Below are positions 25,801-35,254 of a stretch of 64,000 nucleotides of DNA, one piece after another (position 1 is the stretch's first letter; the number at the start of each line of letters is the position of its first letter). Made by a program: the position numbers and the translations under genes. The notes under the pieces were generated by a model. That model did no database searches and had not been told where the DNA came from. It worked only from the letters and a program-made list of their open reading frames with translations. The stretch is taken from contig JAUNUP010000005.1 of assembly GCA_030538115.1 (NCBI GenBank), positions 1 to 64,000 of the forward strand. The letters run 5' to 3'. Source of the stretch: Dermatophilus congolensis. Its GTDB lineage: Bacteria > Actinomycetota > Actinomycetes > Actinomycetales > Dermatophilaceae.

Positions 25801-27323
25801 TGCGGATCATGGCCCAGATGTCGATGGTGATGAACCTCGACAAGTGCATCGGCTGTCACACGTGTTCGGTCACGTGCAAGCAGGCCTGGACGAACCGCAC
25901 CGGTCTCGAATACGTGTGGTTCAACAACGTCGAGACGCGCCCCGGCCTCGGTTACCCGCGCGGGTACGAGGACCAGGCGAAGTGGAAGGGCGGCTGGAAG
26001 CGCAAGGCCAACGGCCAGCTCGTCCCCGCCTCCGGCGGTCGGTGGAAGAAGCTCCTCTCGATCTTCTCCAACCCCGACATGCCGCAGATCGACGACTACT
26101 ACGAGCCGTGGACCTACGACTACGACATGCTCCTCGCGGCACCTGCGGACAGCCCGCACGTGCCTGTGGCGCGACCGAAGTCGCTGATCACGGGCAAGGA
26201 CATGCAGATCTCGTGGTCGGCGAACTGGGACGACAACCTCGCCGGTAGCCAGGAGATCGCGGTCGGCGACCCGATTCTGGCGAAGATGAACGAAGAGGTG
26301 AAGCTCGACTACGAGAACGCCTTCATGTTCTACCTGCCGCGCATCTGCAACCACTGCCTCAACCCGGCGTGCGTCGCCTCGTGCCCCTCCGGCGCGATGT
26401 ACAAGCGTGTGGAGGACGGCATCGTGCTGGTCGACCAGCACCAGTGCCGCGGCTGGCGGTTCTGCATCTCGGGTTGCCCGTACAAGAAGGTGTACTTCAA
26501 CCACAAGAGCGGCAAGGCCGAGAAGTGCACGTTCTGCTACCCGCGCATCGAGGAGGGGCTGCCCACGGTCTGCTCCGAGACGTGCGTCGGGCGACTGCGC
26601 TACATCGGCCTCGTGTTCTACGACGCCGACAAGGTCGCTGAGGCGGCCGCTGTCGAGAACGAGCAGGACCTGCTCGCCGCTCAGCGTGCCGCGATGCTCG
26701 ACCCGCACGACCCCGAGGTCATCGCGGCCGCTCACCGTGCGGCCATGCCGCGCGACTGGATCGACGCGGCTCAGCGTTCGCCGGTGTGGAAGCTCATCAG
26801 CGAGTACGAGGTGGCGCTCCCGCTGCACCCCGAGTACCGCACGCTGCCGATGGTCTGGTACATCCCGCCGCTGTCGCCCGTGGTCGACGCCGTCTCCCGG
26901 ACGAACTCCGACGCGGAGGACTACAAGACCCTCTTCGCGGCGCTCTCGCAGATGCGTATCCCGCTGGAGTACCTGGCGGAGTTGTTCACCGCCGGTGACC
27001 CGCGCCCGGTCGAGCTGTCGCTGCGTCGCCTCGCGGCGATGCGTTCGTACATGCGCGACATCAACCTCGGCAACGAGCCCAACCCGAAGATCGCCGAAGC
27101 GGTGGGCATGGACCCGTACGACGTCGAAGAGATGTACCGCCTGCTCGCCATCGCCAAGTACGACGACCGCTACATCATCCCGGCGGCGCACGCTGAGGTG
27201 GCGCGCGGCCTCGAGCAGATGGTGTGCGGTGAGCCCGACGGCGGCGGTAACGGGATGATGGTCGGCCCTGACGGGGCTTCGAACAGGGTCGGGCTGGGTA
27301 TGCCGACCACGAGGAAGTCATGA
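25800..27323 (+). CDS. narH: Respiratory nitrate reductase, iron-sulfur subunit beta
   Basis: The 507-residue protein carries four Cys clusters: DKCIGCHTCSVTCKQAW near residue 15, CNHCLNPACVASCPSGAMY, CRGWRFCISGCPYKK and CTFCYPRIEEGLPTVCSETC. The Trp in CRGWRFC replaces a Cys, which makes this the 3Fe-4S site as in known NarH proteins. It passes electrons from the haem subunit NarI to NarG. It overlaps narG and narJ, so the four subunits are translationally coupled. Confidence 0.97.
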   Translation: MRIMAQMSMVMNLDKCIGCHTCSVTCKQAWTNRTGLEYVWFNNVETRPGLGYPRGYEDQAKWKGGWKRKANGQLVPASGGRWKKLLSIFSNPDMPQIDDYYEPWTYDYDMLLAAPADSPHVPVARPKSLITGKDMQISWSANWDDNLAGSQEIAVGDPILAKMNEEVKLDYENAFMFYLPRICNHCLNPACVASCPSGAMYKRVEDGIVLVDQHQCRGWRFCISGCPYKKVYFNHKSGKAEKCTFCYPRIEEGLPTVCSETCVGRLRYIGLVFYDADKVAEAAAVENEQDLLAAQRAAMLDPHDPEVIAAAHRAAMPRDWIDAAQRSPVWKLISEYEVALPLHPEYRTLPMVWYIPPLSPVVDAVSRTNSDAEDYKTLFAALSQMRIPLEYLAELFTAGDPRPVELSLRRLAAMRSYMRDINLGNEPNPKIAEAVGMDPYDVEEMYRLLAIAKYDDRYIIPAAHAEVARGLEQMVCGEPDGGGNGMMVGPDGASNRVGLGMPTTRKS

Positions 27324-28081
27324 TCCCCGGCCCCGCGCACCTGCACGTGGCGACGCTGCCCGACCTCGACCCGGTCAAGGTCGACGATCACCAGCGCCGC
27401 GTCACGCACATGGCCGCGTCGGTGCTGCTCGACTACCCCTCTCCGGAGCGGTTCGAGCAGTTCGCGACGGTCGCGGAGGGCATCTCCGGCTTGCCCGGCG
27501 ATGTCCGCGAGCGCCTCGCCTCGTTCTGTGCCCTCGCCGAGACGATGGGCGAGCAAGAACTGGCTCGGCACTACGTCGACACGTTCGACATGAAGCGCAA
27601 GTGCACGATGTACCTCTCGTACTTCCTCACCGGCGACACCCGTAAGCGGGGCATGGCGCTGGTGCGGTTCAAGGAGGCGTACCGGGCTGCGGGCTTCGAG
27701 GTCGACCGTGACGAACTGCCCGACTTCCTGCCGGTGGTGCTGGAGTTCTCGGCCGTGTGTGAGGGCGCCAACACCGCGATCGCGGCGGGCCTGCTCGGAT
27801 CGCACCGCGAGGGTCTCGAGGTGCTGCGCGCCGCGCTGACCTCCATCGGCAGCCCGTACGCGCAGGTCGTCGAGGCCGTGTGCCTCACGCTCCCGCGCAT
27901 CTCCGGTGCCACCAAAGACCGGTTCTTGCAGCTCATCACCGCCGGCCCGCCCTCCGAGATGGTGGGCGTCGACGCGATGGGCCCGATGGAACCGTTCGTC
28001 GGGGCACTCGGCACAGATGGCGACATCGACGATTCCCCCATTTCACACGCCCCCTTCGACCGCGTGAACGAGAGGCGCTGA
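27320..28081 (+). CDS. narJ: Nitrate reductase maturation chaperone (delta)
   Basis: The 253-residue protein belongs to the TorD/NarJ chaperone family: AASVLLDYPSPERFEQF near residue 30 and the conserved HYVDTFDMKRKCTMYLSYF, followed by DELPDFLPVVLEF. NarJ guides insertion of the molybdenum cofactor into NarG and membrane attachment of NarGH. It is not part of the final enzyme. The C-terminal 50 residues are acidic and less conserved. It overlaps narH by 4 nt (ATGA), and narI follows after 1 nt. Confidence 0.94.
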   Translation: MIPGPAHLHVATLPDLDPVKVDDHQRRVTHMAASVLLDYPSPERFEQFATVAEGISGLPGDVRERLASFCALAETMGEQELARHYVDTFDMKRKCTMYLSYFLTGDTRKRGMALVRFKEAYRAAGFEVDRDELPDFLPVVLEFSAVCEGANTAIAAGLLGSHREGLEVLRAALTSIGSPYAQVVEAVCLTLPRISGATKDRFLQLITAGPPSEMVGVDAMGPMEPFVGALGTDGDIDDSPISHAPFDRVNERR

Positions 28082-28082
28082 C

Positions 28083-28928
28083 ATGACAACTCCTGCTTCG
28101 ATCTCGGGCCTCGACATGTTCTTGTGGGTGGTGTTTCCGTACATCACGATCACGATCTTCTGGGTCGGCATCGTGTGGCGGTACAAGACCGACAAGTACG
28201 GCTGGACCTCGCGCAGCTCGCAGATGTACTCGGGCGGCAACCTGATCCGGTGGGCGTCGCCGCTGTTCCACGTCGGCATTCTCATGGTCTTCGCAGGTCA
28301 TCTACTGGGCCTGATGATCCCGAAGACGTGGACCGGTGCGGTGGGCGTGAGCGACAACATGTACCACCTGCTCGCTGTCGGCGGCGGTATGACCGGCGGC
28401 ATCATGGCCGTGGTCGGCATGCTGCTGCTCATCTACCGTCGGCGTACGACCGGCGGCGTGTTCCTCGCGACCACGAAGAACGACAAGCTCATGTACGTGC
28501 TGCTCGCGGTGCCGATCTTCCTCGGCTTCATCGCGGTGATCATCAACCAGATCATCCCCGGCGGGCACGGGTACGACTACCGAGAGACGATCTCACCGTG
28601 GCTGCGGTCACTGTTCATTTTCCAGCCTCAGCCGGAGTTGATGGTCGGCGTTCCGCTGTCGTTCCAGTTGCACGTCATCGCCGCGTTCTTGCTGTTCGCA
28701 GCGCTGCCGTTCACGCGCCTCGTGCACGTGTTCTCGGCGCCGGTGCAGTACACGACCCGCCCGTACATCGTGTACCGCGGCCGCGAGGCGGCGCACACGA
28801 CGCGCCAGCCTGACCGTGGCTGGGAGCCGATTGTGGCCCCGATCTCGCTGCAGGACTCGCGATCGACGGCCCTCCACTCGGAGGCGCAAGACATGCGTCA
28901 GAGTCAAAACCCCCATCAACACAGCTGA
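28083..28928 (+). CDS. narI: Respiratory nitrate reductase, cytochrome b subunit gamma
   Basis: The 281-residue membrane protein has five hydrophobic helices. The likely haem b ligands are the His in SPLFHVGILMVF and VFAGHLLGLM, and later FQLHVIAAFLLF and TRLVHVFSAP. It oxidises menaquinol and anchors NarGH. The C-terminus has a polar tail of about 45 residues (from about RQPDRGWEPIV) that is longer than in E. coli. A GAGAGG ribosome binding site ends the narJ gene. A perfect hairpin lies 22 bp after the stop and ends the nar transcript. Confidence 0.96.
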   Translation: MTTPASISGLDMFLWVVFPYITITIFWVGIVWRYKTDKYGWTSRSSQMYSGGNLIRWASPLFHVGILMVFAGHLLGLMIPKTWTGAVGVSDNMYHLLAVGGGMTGGIMAVVGMLLLIYRRRTTGGVFLATTKNDKLMYVLLAVPIFLGFIAVIINQIIPGGHGYDYRETISPWLRSLFIFQPQPELMVGVPLSFQLHVIAAFLLFAALPFTRLVHVFSAPVQYTTRPYIVYRGREAAHTTRQPDRGWEPIVAPISLQDSRSTALHSEAQDMRQSQNPHQHS

Positions 28929-28950
28929 CGCGGCGCTCCTGCCCGTCTAT

Positions 28951-28985
28951 AGCGACCCCTTGCCTCTGTGAGGCAAGGGGTCGCT
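28951..28985 (+). terminator. Perfect hairpin terminator after narI, next to the CRISPR array end
   Basis: A 16-bp perfect stem (AGCGACCCCTTGCCTC and its complement) with a 3-nt loop starts 22 bp after the narI stop. The CRISPR array arrives from the other side on the minus strand, so this hairpin may insulate both transcripts. Confidence 0.8.
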
Positions 28986-28993
28986 GACGTCAC

Positions 28994-29021
28994 CGGCCGA
29001 CTCCGCTGGCGTGGGGCTGAC
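28994..29021 (-). repeat. Decayed leader-distal CRISPR repeat
   Basis: It matches the consensus repeat at 19 of 28 positions without gaps and lies exactly 61 nt from the next repeat, leaving a standard 33-nt interval. It begins 8 bp after the narI hairpin and marks the old end of the array. Confidence 0.7.
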
Positions 29022-29054
29022 CGATGCCCGAAGCAAGGGCCGCGATGTAGAGCG

Positions 29055-32000
29055 GGCACATCCCCGCTGGTGCGGGGCCGACACCCACGTGGGCCACGCG
29101 GGTTCGTCGCCGGGGGGCTCATCCCCGCTGGTGCGGGGCCGACGTGAGACGGCCTGCGTCTCGCTTGGCCCGCTCGGGCTCATCCCCGCGGGCGCGGGGC
29201 CGACCACCACGTGATCGACCCGGAGGTGTCCGGTGTCGGCTCATCCCCGCTGGCGCGGGGCCGACGAACTCGATGTCTCGCTCGTAGTACGTGACGCGGG
29301 CTCATCCCCGCTAGCGCGGGGCCGACCCCATGCCCGCCGACCCGGACGACCGGCTCCTGGGCTCATCCCCGCTGGTGCGGGGCCGACGGCGCAGTAGCAG
29401 CCGCGACCGTGGCGGGGGTGGGCTCATTCCCGCTGGTGCGGGGCCGACAGTGGCCGCGTGTCCGGTGTCGGCGTCGTCCGGGGCTCATCCCCGCTGGTGC
29501 GGGGCCGACACTCCGGCGGGGGCGAAGTCGGCGATGACGAGGGGCTCATCCCCGCTGGTGCGGGGCCGACCCGCTGCAGCTCGTCGTCGGCGAGGCGCTC
29601 GAGGGCTCATCCCCGCTGGTGCGGGGCCGACCGTCAATGGGCCAAACAAGCCGAGTTCGCCGAGGGCTCATCCCCGCTGGTGCGGGGCCGACGCCGCGAG
29701 GTCTCCTGGCCAGCCAAAGAGGGAGGGCTCATCCCCGCTGGTGCGGGGCCGACTATGGGCACTTGATCCGTGCTGATCGTGATGCGGGCTCATCCCCGCT
29801 GGTGCGGGGCCGACGTCCGGGTCACAATCAACGACAGACGGGGCCGGGGCTCATCCCCGCTGGTGCGGGGCCGACCGGGGGAGCGCACCCGCGCAAGGTC
29901 CTACCTCGGGCTCATCCCCGCTGGTGCGGGGCCGACCAATGCGAGCAATACCGCCGCCACAGGAACGACGGCTCATCCCCGCTGGTGCGGGGCCGACCAA
30001 GTGCGCTTCCCCAACCTGGGGTCGGGCGTTGGGGCTCATCCCCGCTGGTGCGGGGCCGACCGGCGGGAAACGGTCGTGAGGTTTGCGGTCCTGGGCTCAT
30101 CCCCGCTGGTGCGGGGCCGACGAGAACAGGTCAGGCCGCAGCGGCATGAGCCACGGCTCATCCCCGCTGGTGCGGGGCCGACGCTGAGGGGATGATGCCG
30201 AAGGCTGCGGCAGAGGGCTCATCCCCGCTGGTGCGGGGCCGACATCTCCTGGCTGCCTTGCCATTGCGACCACCAGGGCTCATCCCCGCCGCTCCGCTGG
30301 CCGACGACATGGGCTCATCCCCGCTGGTGCGGGGCCGACGTTGTGGTCGGAACCCTCGCCGTGACGGTCGTGGGCTCATCCCCGCTGGTGCGGGGCCGAC
30401 CCATGCGGCAAGTTGACATGACTTACCGCATGCGGGCTCATCCCCGCTGGTGCGGGGCCGACGTGCGGGCGAACACGGGAGCGACGGGCGCGGAGGGCTC
30501 ATCCCCGCTGGTGCGGGGCCGACTCGGACGTCTGCCGGCCGGCAGGGTCGCGGTAGGGCTCATCCCCGCTGGTGCGGGGCCGACGTGCTCGTGGAGATCG
30601 AGGACGCCGACGGTGGGGGCTCATCCCCGCTGGTGCGGGGCCGACGGCCTGCAGGTCGGCCCCATGCCGAGCCTCTGGGGCTCATCCCCGCTGGTGCGGG
30701 GCCGACTGCGACACGTCCTGCACGGACCCTTGGGCCTTGGGCTCATCCCCGCTGGTGCGGGGCCGACGGCGTTCCGCGACTCCTCGCGGAGGACTCCGCC
30801 GGCTCATCCCCGCTGGTGCGGGGCCGACGTGTTGCCGGGGTGGCTGCACTGCCTGCTGATGGGCTCATCCCCGCTGGTGCGGGGCCGACCATGCTCGGCC
30901 TCCTGCTTCGCGGATTCGCTTGGGCTCATCCCCGCTGGTGCGGGGCCGACGGCAAGGTCATCGCGCCCACGGATCCGATTCCGGGCTCATCCCCGCTGGT
31001 GCGGGGCCGACGCGGAGCCTTGCGTCATCGGCCCGAGCGCCGTGGGCTCATCCCCGCTGGTGCGGGGCCGACCTACTCGGGTGTCAACAAGTTCGGGTTG
31101 CCGCGGGCTCATCCCCGCTGGTGCGGGGCCGACGGTGGCGGGCGTGACCCCGAGGCAGACTCAGAGGGCTCATCCCCGCTGGTGCGGGGCCGACTACCCC
31201 GGATTCAAGTTCAAGCACTGGGGCAAGGGCTCATCCCCGCTGGTGCGGGGCCGACGGTGTTGCCGCCTTCGAAGGGTGCGATGGCGAGGGCTCATCCCCG
31301 CTGGTGCGGGGCCGACTACGACTACCGGCCCGTCCGCCCCACCGGGAAGGGCTCATCCCCGCTGGTGCGGGGCCGACGGTGGGTGCGACTCGCGTCCTAC
31401 ACCCCGGTTGGGCTCATCCCCGCTGGTGCGGGGCCGACTCAGCCCGTCAATACGACACCTGTTGATGCCCGGGCTCATCCCCGCTGGTGCGGGGCCGACT
31501 CGCGCGAGCAGATGGTCGCCGCCGGTGGCGGGGGCTCATCCCCGCTGGTGCGGGGCCGACGCAGAGCATCCCGAGCAGCGTCACTGACCCGCCGGCTCAT
31601 CCCCGCTGGTGCGGGGCCGACAGAACAGCCGCGTCGGTCTTGATGCCTCGTTCGGGCTCATCCCCGCTGGTGCGGGGCCGACCGCAACAGGGCCGCGACC
31701 ACGGGAGGGACACGGGGCTCATCCCCGCTGGTGCGGGGCCGACGCAGCCGTCCGCAGTCTGGTCAGTGGGCGACGGGGCTCATCCCCGCTGGTGCGGGGC
31801 CGACGTGGTCTGTGCAGGCATCGGGCTCGTCCCGGCGGGCTCATCCCCGCTGGTGCGGGGCCGACGCGGCGGGCCCCGCGTTGTACGCCCGCAGCGCCGG
31901 CTCATCCCCGCTGGTGCGGGGCCGACCTCGGGGTGTCCGTGTACGACGGGCAGGGCAAGGGCTCATCCCCGCTGGTGCGGGGCCGACGACACAGTCCAGA

Positions 32001-32478
32001 TCAGCCCACAGGTGGGCCCGGGCTCATCCCCGCTGGTGCGGGGCCGACTCCACGCGCACCAACTCGGCTGCGCCCGCGCCGGGCTCATCCCCGCTGGTGC
32101 GGGGCCGACGCCGTCGTGATCGGCGTGGCGATGTCGACAGTGGGCTCATCCCCGCTGGTGCGGGGCCGACGCCCTTCACGCACAGGCGCGTGTCGAGGTT
32201 GTGGGCTCATCCCCGCTGGTGCGGGGCCGACGCGACTTTCGCGACGAGGGTCGCGGTGGTCTCGGGCTCATCCCCGCTGGTGCGGGGCCGACGCTGCGCG
32301 GTGATCGCAGTCGCCTGGTCCACGAGGGGCTCATCCCCGCTGGTGCGGGGCCGACCTGGTCACGAGCGCGGACGGTTGGCGGGGCCTGTGGCTCATCCCC
32401 GCTGGTGCGGGGCCGACCCAGATATGGAGAACATCATGCAATGCGAATGGGGCTCATCCCCGCTGGTGCGGGGCCGAC
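29055..32478 (-). CRISPR. Type I-E CRISPR array, 57 repeat positions
   Basis: The 28-nt repeat, read on the plus strand, begins GGCTCATCCCCGC, has TGGTGC in the middle and ends GGGGCCGAC. On the minus strand this is the canonical type I-E form with a CCCCGC/GCGGGG stem, so the crRNA strand is minus and the leader end is at 32478, beside cas2. The period is 61 nt almost throughout. Intervals are 33 nt, with 34-35 nt in four places. Variant repeats cluster at the left end (ends at 29082, 29204, 29265, 29326 and 29448), as expected for the oldest part. Repeat 21 (from 30277) is truncated by a 26-bp deletion. All intervals look different from one another, and no spacer target could be searched. 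Confidence 0.98.
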
Positions 32479-32521
32479 CTTGTTGACCTGCGTTGACCGT
32501 ACGCCATGCGTACTGTTTGCA
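32479..32521 (-). promoter_or_regulatory. Very short CRISPR leader
   Basis: Only 43 bp separate the first repeat from the cas2 stop codon. They contain a perfect palindrome GTACGC-CAT-GCGTAC (32499-32513) and two TTGACC copies 10 bp apart (from 32483 and 32493). The A/T-richer stretch continues into the cas2 end, so promoter and integration signals probably overlap cas2. Confidence 0.5.
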
Positions 32522-32872
32522 TCACTTTCGTCGCTGGTTCGCGCGTCGGCGGCGGGAGGCGTGGCTCCAGCCGGGGCGTCGTTTGGGGGCGTCAGTTTCG
32601 TCGGTGGGGCGGAGCATCAGGGTCACTCCATCGACATCGATGGGGGTCCATTCGTGACGGTGGACTCGGAAGTCGAGGCCCTGCTCGCCGTTGGTGCTGA
32701 ACACCATGACGGCTTTGCCGTCCTTGACCATCTCCAGCACTCGCAGCCAGAGTTCGTCGCGGATGCGGGCGTTGACTTTGCCGACGAACACGCCGGCGCT
32801 GATCTCCAGGAGCCAGCGGGTCAGGAAGCCGCGCAGCCCTGCGGGGCAGGCCGTGAGAACGATGACTACCAC
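32522..32872 (-). CDS. cas2: CRISPR-associated protein Cas2, type I-E
   Basis: The 116-residue protein starts MVVIVLTACPAGLRGFLTRW, followed by EISAGVFVGKVNARIRDELW. This is the Cas2e (CasABCDE-1-2) subfamily pattern. With Cas1 it forms the complex that inserts new spacers at the leader end. The C-terminus is a basic Arg/Lys-rich tail (SHASRRRRANQRRK) that may bind DNA. It overlaps cas1 by 7 nt and is the last gene of the cas operon, transcribed straight toward the array. Confidence 0.95.
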   Translation of the reverse strand: MVVIVLTACPAGLRGFLTRWLLEISAGVFVGKVNARIRDELWLRVLEMVKDGKAVMVFSTNGEQGLDFRVHRHEWTPIDVDGVTLMLRPTDETDAPKRRPGWSHASRRRRANQRRK

Positions 32873-33843
32873 GGGACGTCATCCTCACCGCCGGAAGGCT
32901 CATCACCGTATGAGACGCCGCTCGCAACGGTGCGAAGGCCTCCGTCCCAGAGTTCGACGACATCCCACTCGTGAATTGCTTCCTCGCCATCCTCATCGTG
33001 GCTTCCGCCGAGCAGCACTTGGATGTCGCGGGCGCAGCGGGTGAGCAGGCGCATATCGTGGATCGTGTCGCGCATCCGGTGCCGCACGGCCGGCTCAATG
33101 TCCTCGGGCGCTTGCGCTGTGACCGCGAAAGCCACCGGGATGGCCGTCTCGGCCTTGTACAGGTCAGCGATGTCGTACACGAATGACCGGTCGTGCCCGG
33201 TATGCACGACACCGAGCCCGGGAGAGCAGCCGAGCGCGACCACGACCGCGTGCACCACGCCGTACAGGCAGGTCGTCGCGACCGACAGGGCCTTGTTGAT
33301 GTCGTCGGAGGCCTCGAAATCGTCCGGTCGGTAGTCGCGGCGCTTCCACTCGACTCCGAACTCGCGCGCGGCCGCCACGTACGCGTTCCGCACCCGCGCG
33401 CCCTCCTTGCCGCGGAGCGCCTGCATAGTCAGGCCGGATACGTCCTCACCTGGGAACCGCATCTCGTACATGGCGCGAGCCACCTCCAGCCGTCGCGACC
33501 GGTTGGTAACCATCGCCGCCTGCCGCTCCAGCCACCGCGACGAACGCGACAACGTGCGCCCATGCGCGTAGTAGCGAACGCCCTGCTCGCCGACCCAGAC
33601 CGTGGTGGCTCCGGAGTCGGCGATCACCATCATGGCCTGATGGGTGACGGTCGTGCCCGGGCCGAGGAGCAGCGCGCCGATCATCGCCGACGGGATGTGG
33701 ACCGTTCCCCGCTCGTCCTGAACCGTGATCGCGTTGGCGTCCCGGTGTACACGGCCGCGTTCGATGTAGACAAAGCTGAGCCGGTCCCTGACCCGACCGA
33801 GCTCACGAATATCGCTCGGTCGGGCGCCTGGGATCGGCCTCAT
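32866..33843 (-). CDS. cas1: CRISPR-associated endonuclease Cas1, type I-E
   Basis: The 325-residue integrase begins MRPIPGARPSDIRELGRVRD, followed by RLSFVYIERGRV, which is the Cas1e pattern. The catalytic region LYGVVHAVVVALGCSPGLGV leads to HTGHDRSFVYDIADLYK, where His and Asp metal ligands are expected. The start is set by a 4-nt ATGA overlap with cas6e. The frame remains open upstream, but that part is only the other strand's frame of cas6e. The C-terminus ends in an acidic stretch (SGGEDDVPW). It integrates spacers together with Cas2. Confidence 0.96.
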   Translation of the reverse strand: MRPIPGARPSDIRELGRVRDRLSFVYIERGRVHRDANAITVQDERGTVHIPSAMIGALLLGPGTTVTHQAMMVIADSGATTVWVGEQGVRYYAHGRTLSRSSRWLERQAAMVTNRSRRLEVARAMYEMRFPGEDVSGLTMQALRGKEGARVRNAYVAAAREFGVEWKRRDYRPDDFEASDDINKALSVATTCLYGVVHAVVVALGCSPGLGVVHTGHDRSFVYDIADLYKAETAIPVAFAVTAQAPEDIEPAVRHRMRDTIHDMRLLTRCARDIQVLLGGSHDEDGEEAIHEWDVVELWDGGLRTVASGVSYGDEPSGGEDDVPW

Positions 33844-34496
33844 CGCGGCCTGGCCAGTGTCATGAGACCGCAGCCATACGCCTTCGCTCGGCCCATGCCG
33901 CCGGTCATGGCGGCCCGCAGCGCCTCGGGATCGGTCACGGTGAGCACTCCGTCGAATCGCGCCCGCGAGATCGTCACGCGGCGCCGTGCGCTCCCGTCGA
34001 CCTCTCGCCGATTGAACTCGTCGCGGACTCGGCCGGTGACGCGGACGCCGTTCGGGGAACCGGCGAGGGTGAAACCCCAACGGGCGGACTTGTCCCGCAA
34101 CCATTGCTGCTGGTCAGCTTCTGTCGAGCACGGGACGACCTTGCCGCGCTCGCCCTCGCCGGCCGGAATCACCCGGACGGGATTCGCGGTCAACCGGAAT
34201 CGCCACGTCTGCTCGGCTTGGAGACGACCCAAGAACTCCCCGTAGGTGGTCGTGTCCCACGTGGCCGTCGTCGGCCATCCTGCCTGCTCGACCAGATGAG
34301 TCAGGTCCGGGCGGGCGGCCCCCACAATGTAGAGCGTGTACTCGTGCCGTGACGGTGAGTCGAGCCGCCACAGCGGCCGCACATCCACCCCGGCCGGATA
34401 AGCCGCCATCACCGCCGCATGCATCCGCTGCGGCGAACCCAGCAGGCGCCTCGTGCCCTCCCGGGCGGGATTTAACTGAAATCTGCTCAAGTACAC
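33840..34496 (-). CDS. cas6e: crRNA-processing endoribonuclease Cas6e
   Basis: The 218-residue protein begins MYLSRFQLNPAREGTRRLLG and has the Cse3 pattern HAAVMAAYP with a likely catalytic His near residue 26. It has RPLWRLD before a second RRM-like domain and the Gly-rich loop MTGGMGRAKAYGCGLMTL near the C-terminus. It cuts the repeat stem to produce crRNAs and stays bound in Cascade. It overlaps cas5e by 10 nt and cas1 by 4 nt. Confidence 0.95.
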   Translation of the reverse strand: MYLSRFQLNPAREGTRRLLGSPQRMHAAVMAAYPAGVDVRPLWRLDSPSRHEYTLYIVGAARPDLTHLVEQAGWPTTATWDTTTYGEFLGRLQAEQTWRFRLTANPVRVIPAGEGERGKVVPCSTEADQQQWLRDKSARWGFTLAGSPNGVRVTGRVRDEFNRREVDGSARRRVTISRARFDGVLTVTDPEALRAAMTGGMGRAKAYGCGLMTLARPR

Positions 34497-35254
34497 GGCA
34501 CTCCACCCGCCTCAGCCATGAAGTCGGGCTCATCGGCCACGACGATGCCCACGCTCGTGGAATCCCCGCTGCCTTCCGGGTGACGCGGCCTCCGGCCCTT
34601 CGGGTTCGGCTTCGGGATGGGATCCAGCGACGTCACCTCGCGCCACGAGTACTCGCGGCGTTCAGGGTTCCAGCTCTGCGGAACGTCCCGAACGACGTCG
34701 GGCAGGCCCTCGCTCGGTCCGACCGCATCCACGAAGGCCTCCAAGTACACGTCCCCCTCACTGAGCCGGCGGCGGTACCACTTCGCGGCCTGCCACTCGA
34801 CTGTCGTCAGGGCATCCTCCAGCGGCGCGTGTTCGACCCCGAGGAGAACCTGTCCCTCGGGCGGGCAAGATCTCCGCCCGAGGTACAGCGGAAATGCAGG
34901 GGATTGCACCGCATCCGCCAGGCCGGTGATCAACGCGTCGTTGCCTTCGACTGCGGCCACGAATACCGCATCCGCGATGTAGTACCGGTAGGAGAGGGGC
35001 ATGGACACCCCGTCGTTCCACCGGTGCGCGGTCTGGAAGTCCCGCACCAGGCACCCCGGCTGGTCGACCCGCACCCCGAATCTGGTCGCGACCAGATCCT
35101 CGATCGGGTCGGTACGCCTGCGCCCTTGCGCGGCCGCGAGCAGTCCGAGCACACCGCTCTTGGTCGGCTCCGTGCGGGTGTGCCTGCGGGTGAATCGGCT
35201 CGAATCACCCCACGCCTGCAGCGGACCCGCCAATCGCAGCAGCAGAACCGACAT
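34487..35254 (-). CDS. cas5e: Cascade subunit Cas5e
   Basis: The 255-residue protein starts MSVLLLRLAGPLQAWGDSSR, which is the typical Cas5e beginning, then TEPTKSGVLGLLAAA. It caps the 5' handle of the crRNA in Cascade. I take the ATG that overlaps the cas7e stop as TGATG. The C-terminus has a Pro/Lys/Arg-rich stretch (PIPKPNPKGRRPRHPEG) and a long flexible end that are less conserved. It belongs to the tightly overlapped cascade part of the operon. Confidence 0.95.
   Translation of the reverse strand: MSVLLLRLAGPLQAWGDSSRFTRRHTRTEPTKSGVLGLLAAAQGRRRTDPIEDLVATRFGVRVDQPGCLVRDFQTAHRWNDGVSMPLSYRYYIADAVFVAAVEGNDALITGLADAVQSPAFPLYLGRRSCPPEGQVLLGVEHAPLEDALTTVEWQAAKWYRRRLSEGDVYLEAFVDAVGPSEGLPDVVRDVPQSWNPERREYSWREVTSLDPIPKPNPKGRRPRHPEGSGDSTSVGIVVADEPDFMAEAGGVPCT

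Noticed and set aside
30277..30305. A second type of CRISPR repeat (ending CCGAC by chance)
   Set aside because: The 35-nt unit is better explained by one 26-bp deletion that joins the first 13 repeat bases to the end of a spacer.
29330..32486. Many long plus-strand open frames across 29.3-32.5 kb, up to about 400 codons
   Set aside because: They are translations of the 61-nt repeating array: peptides such as AHPRWCGAD and GSSPLVRGR recur in register. They are not genes.
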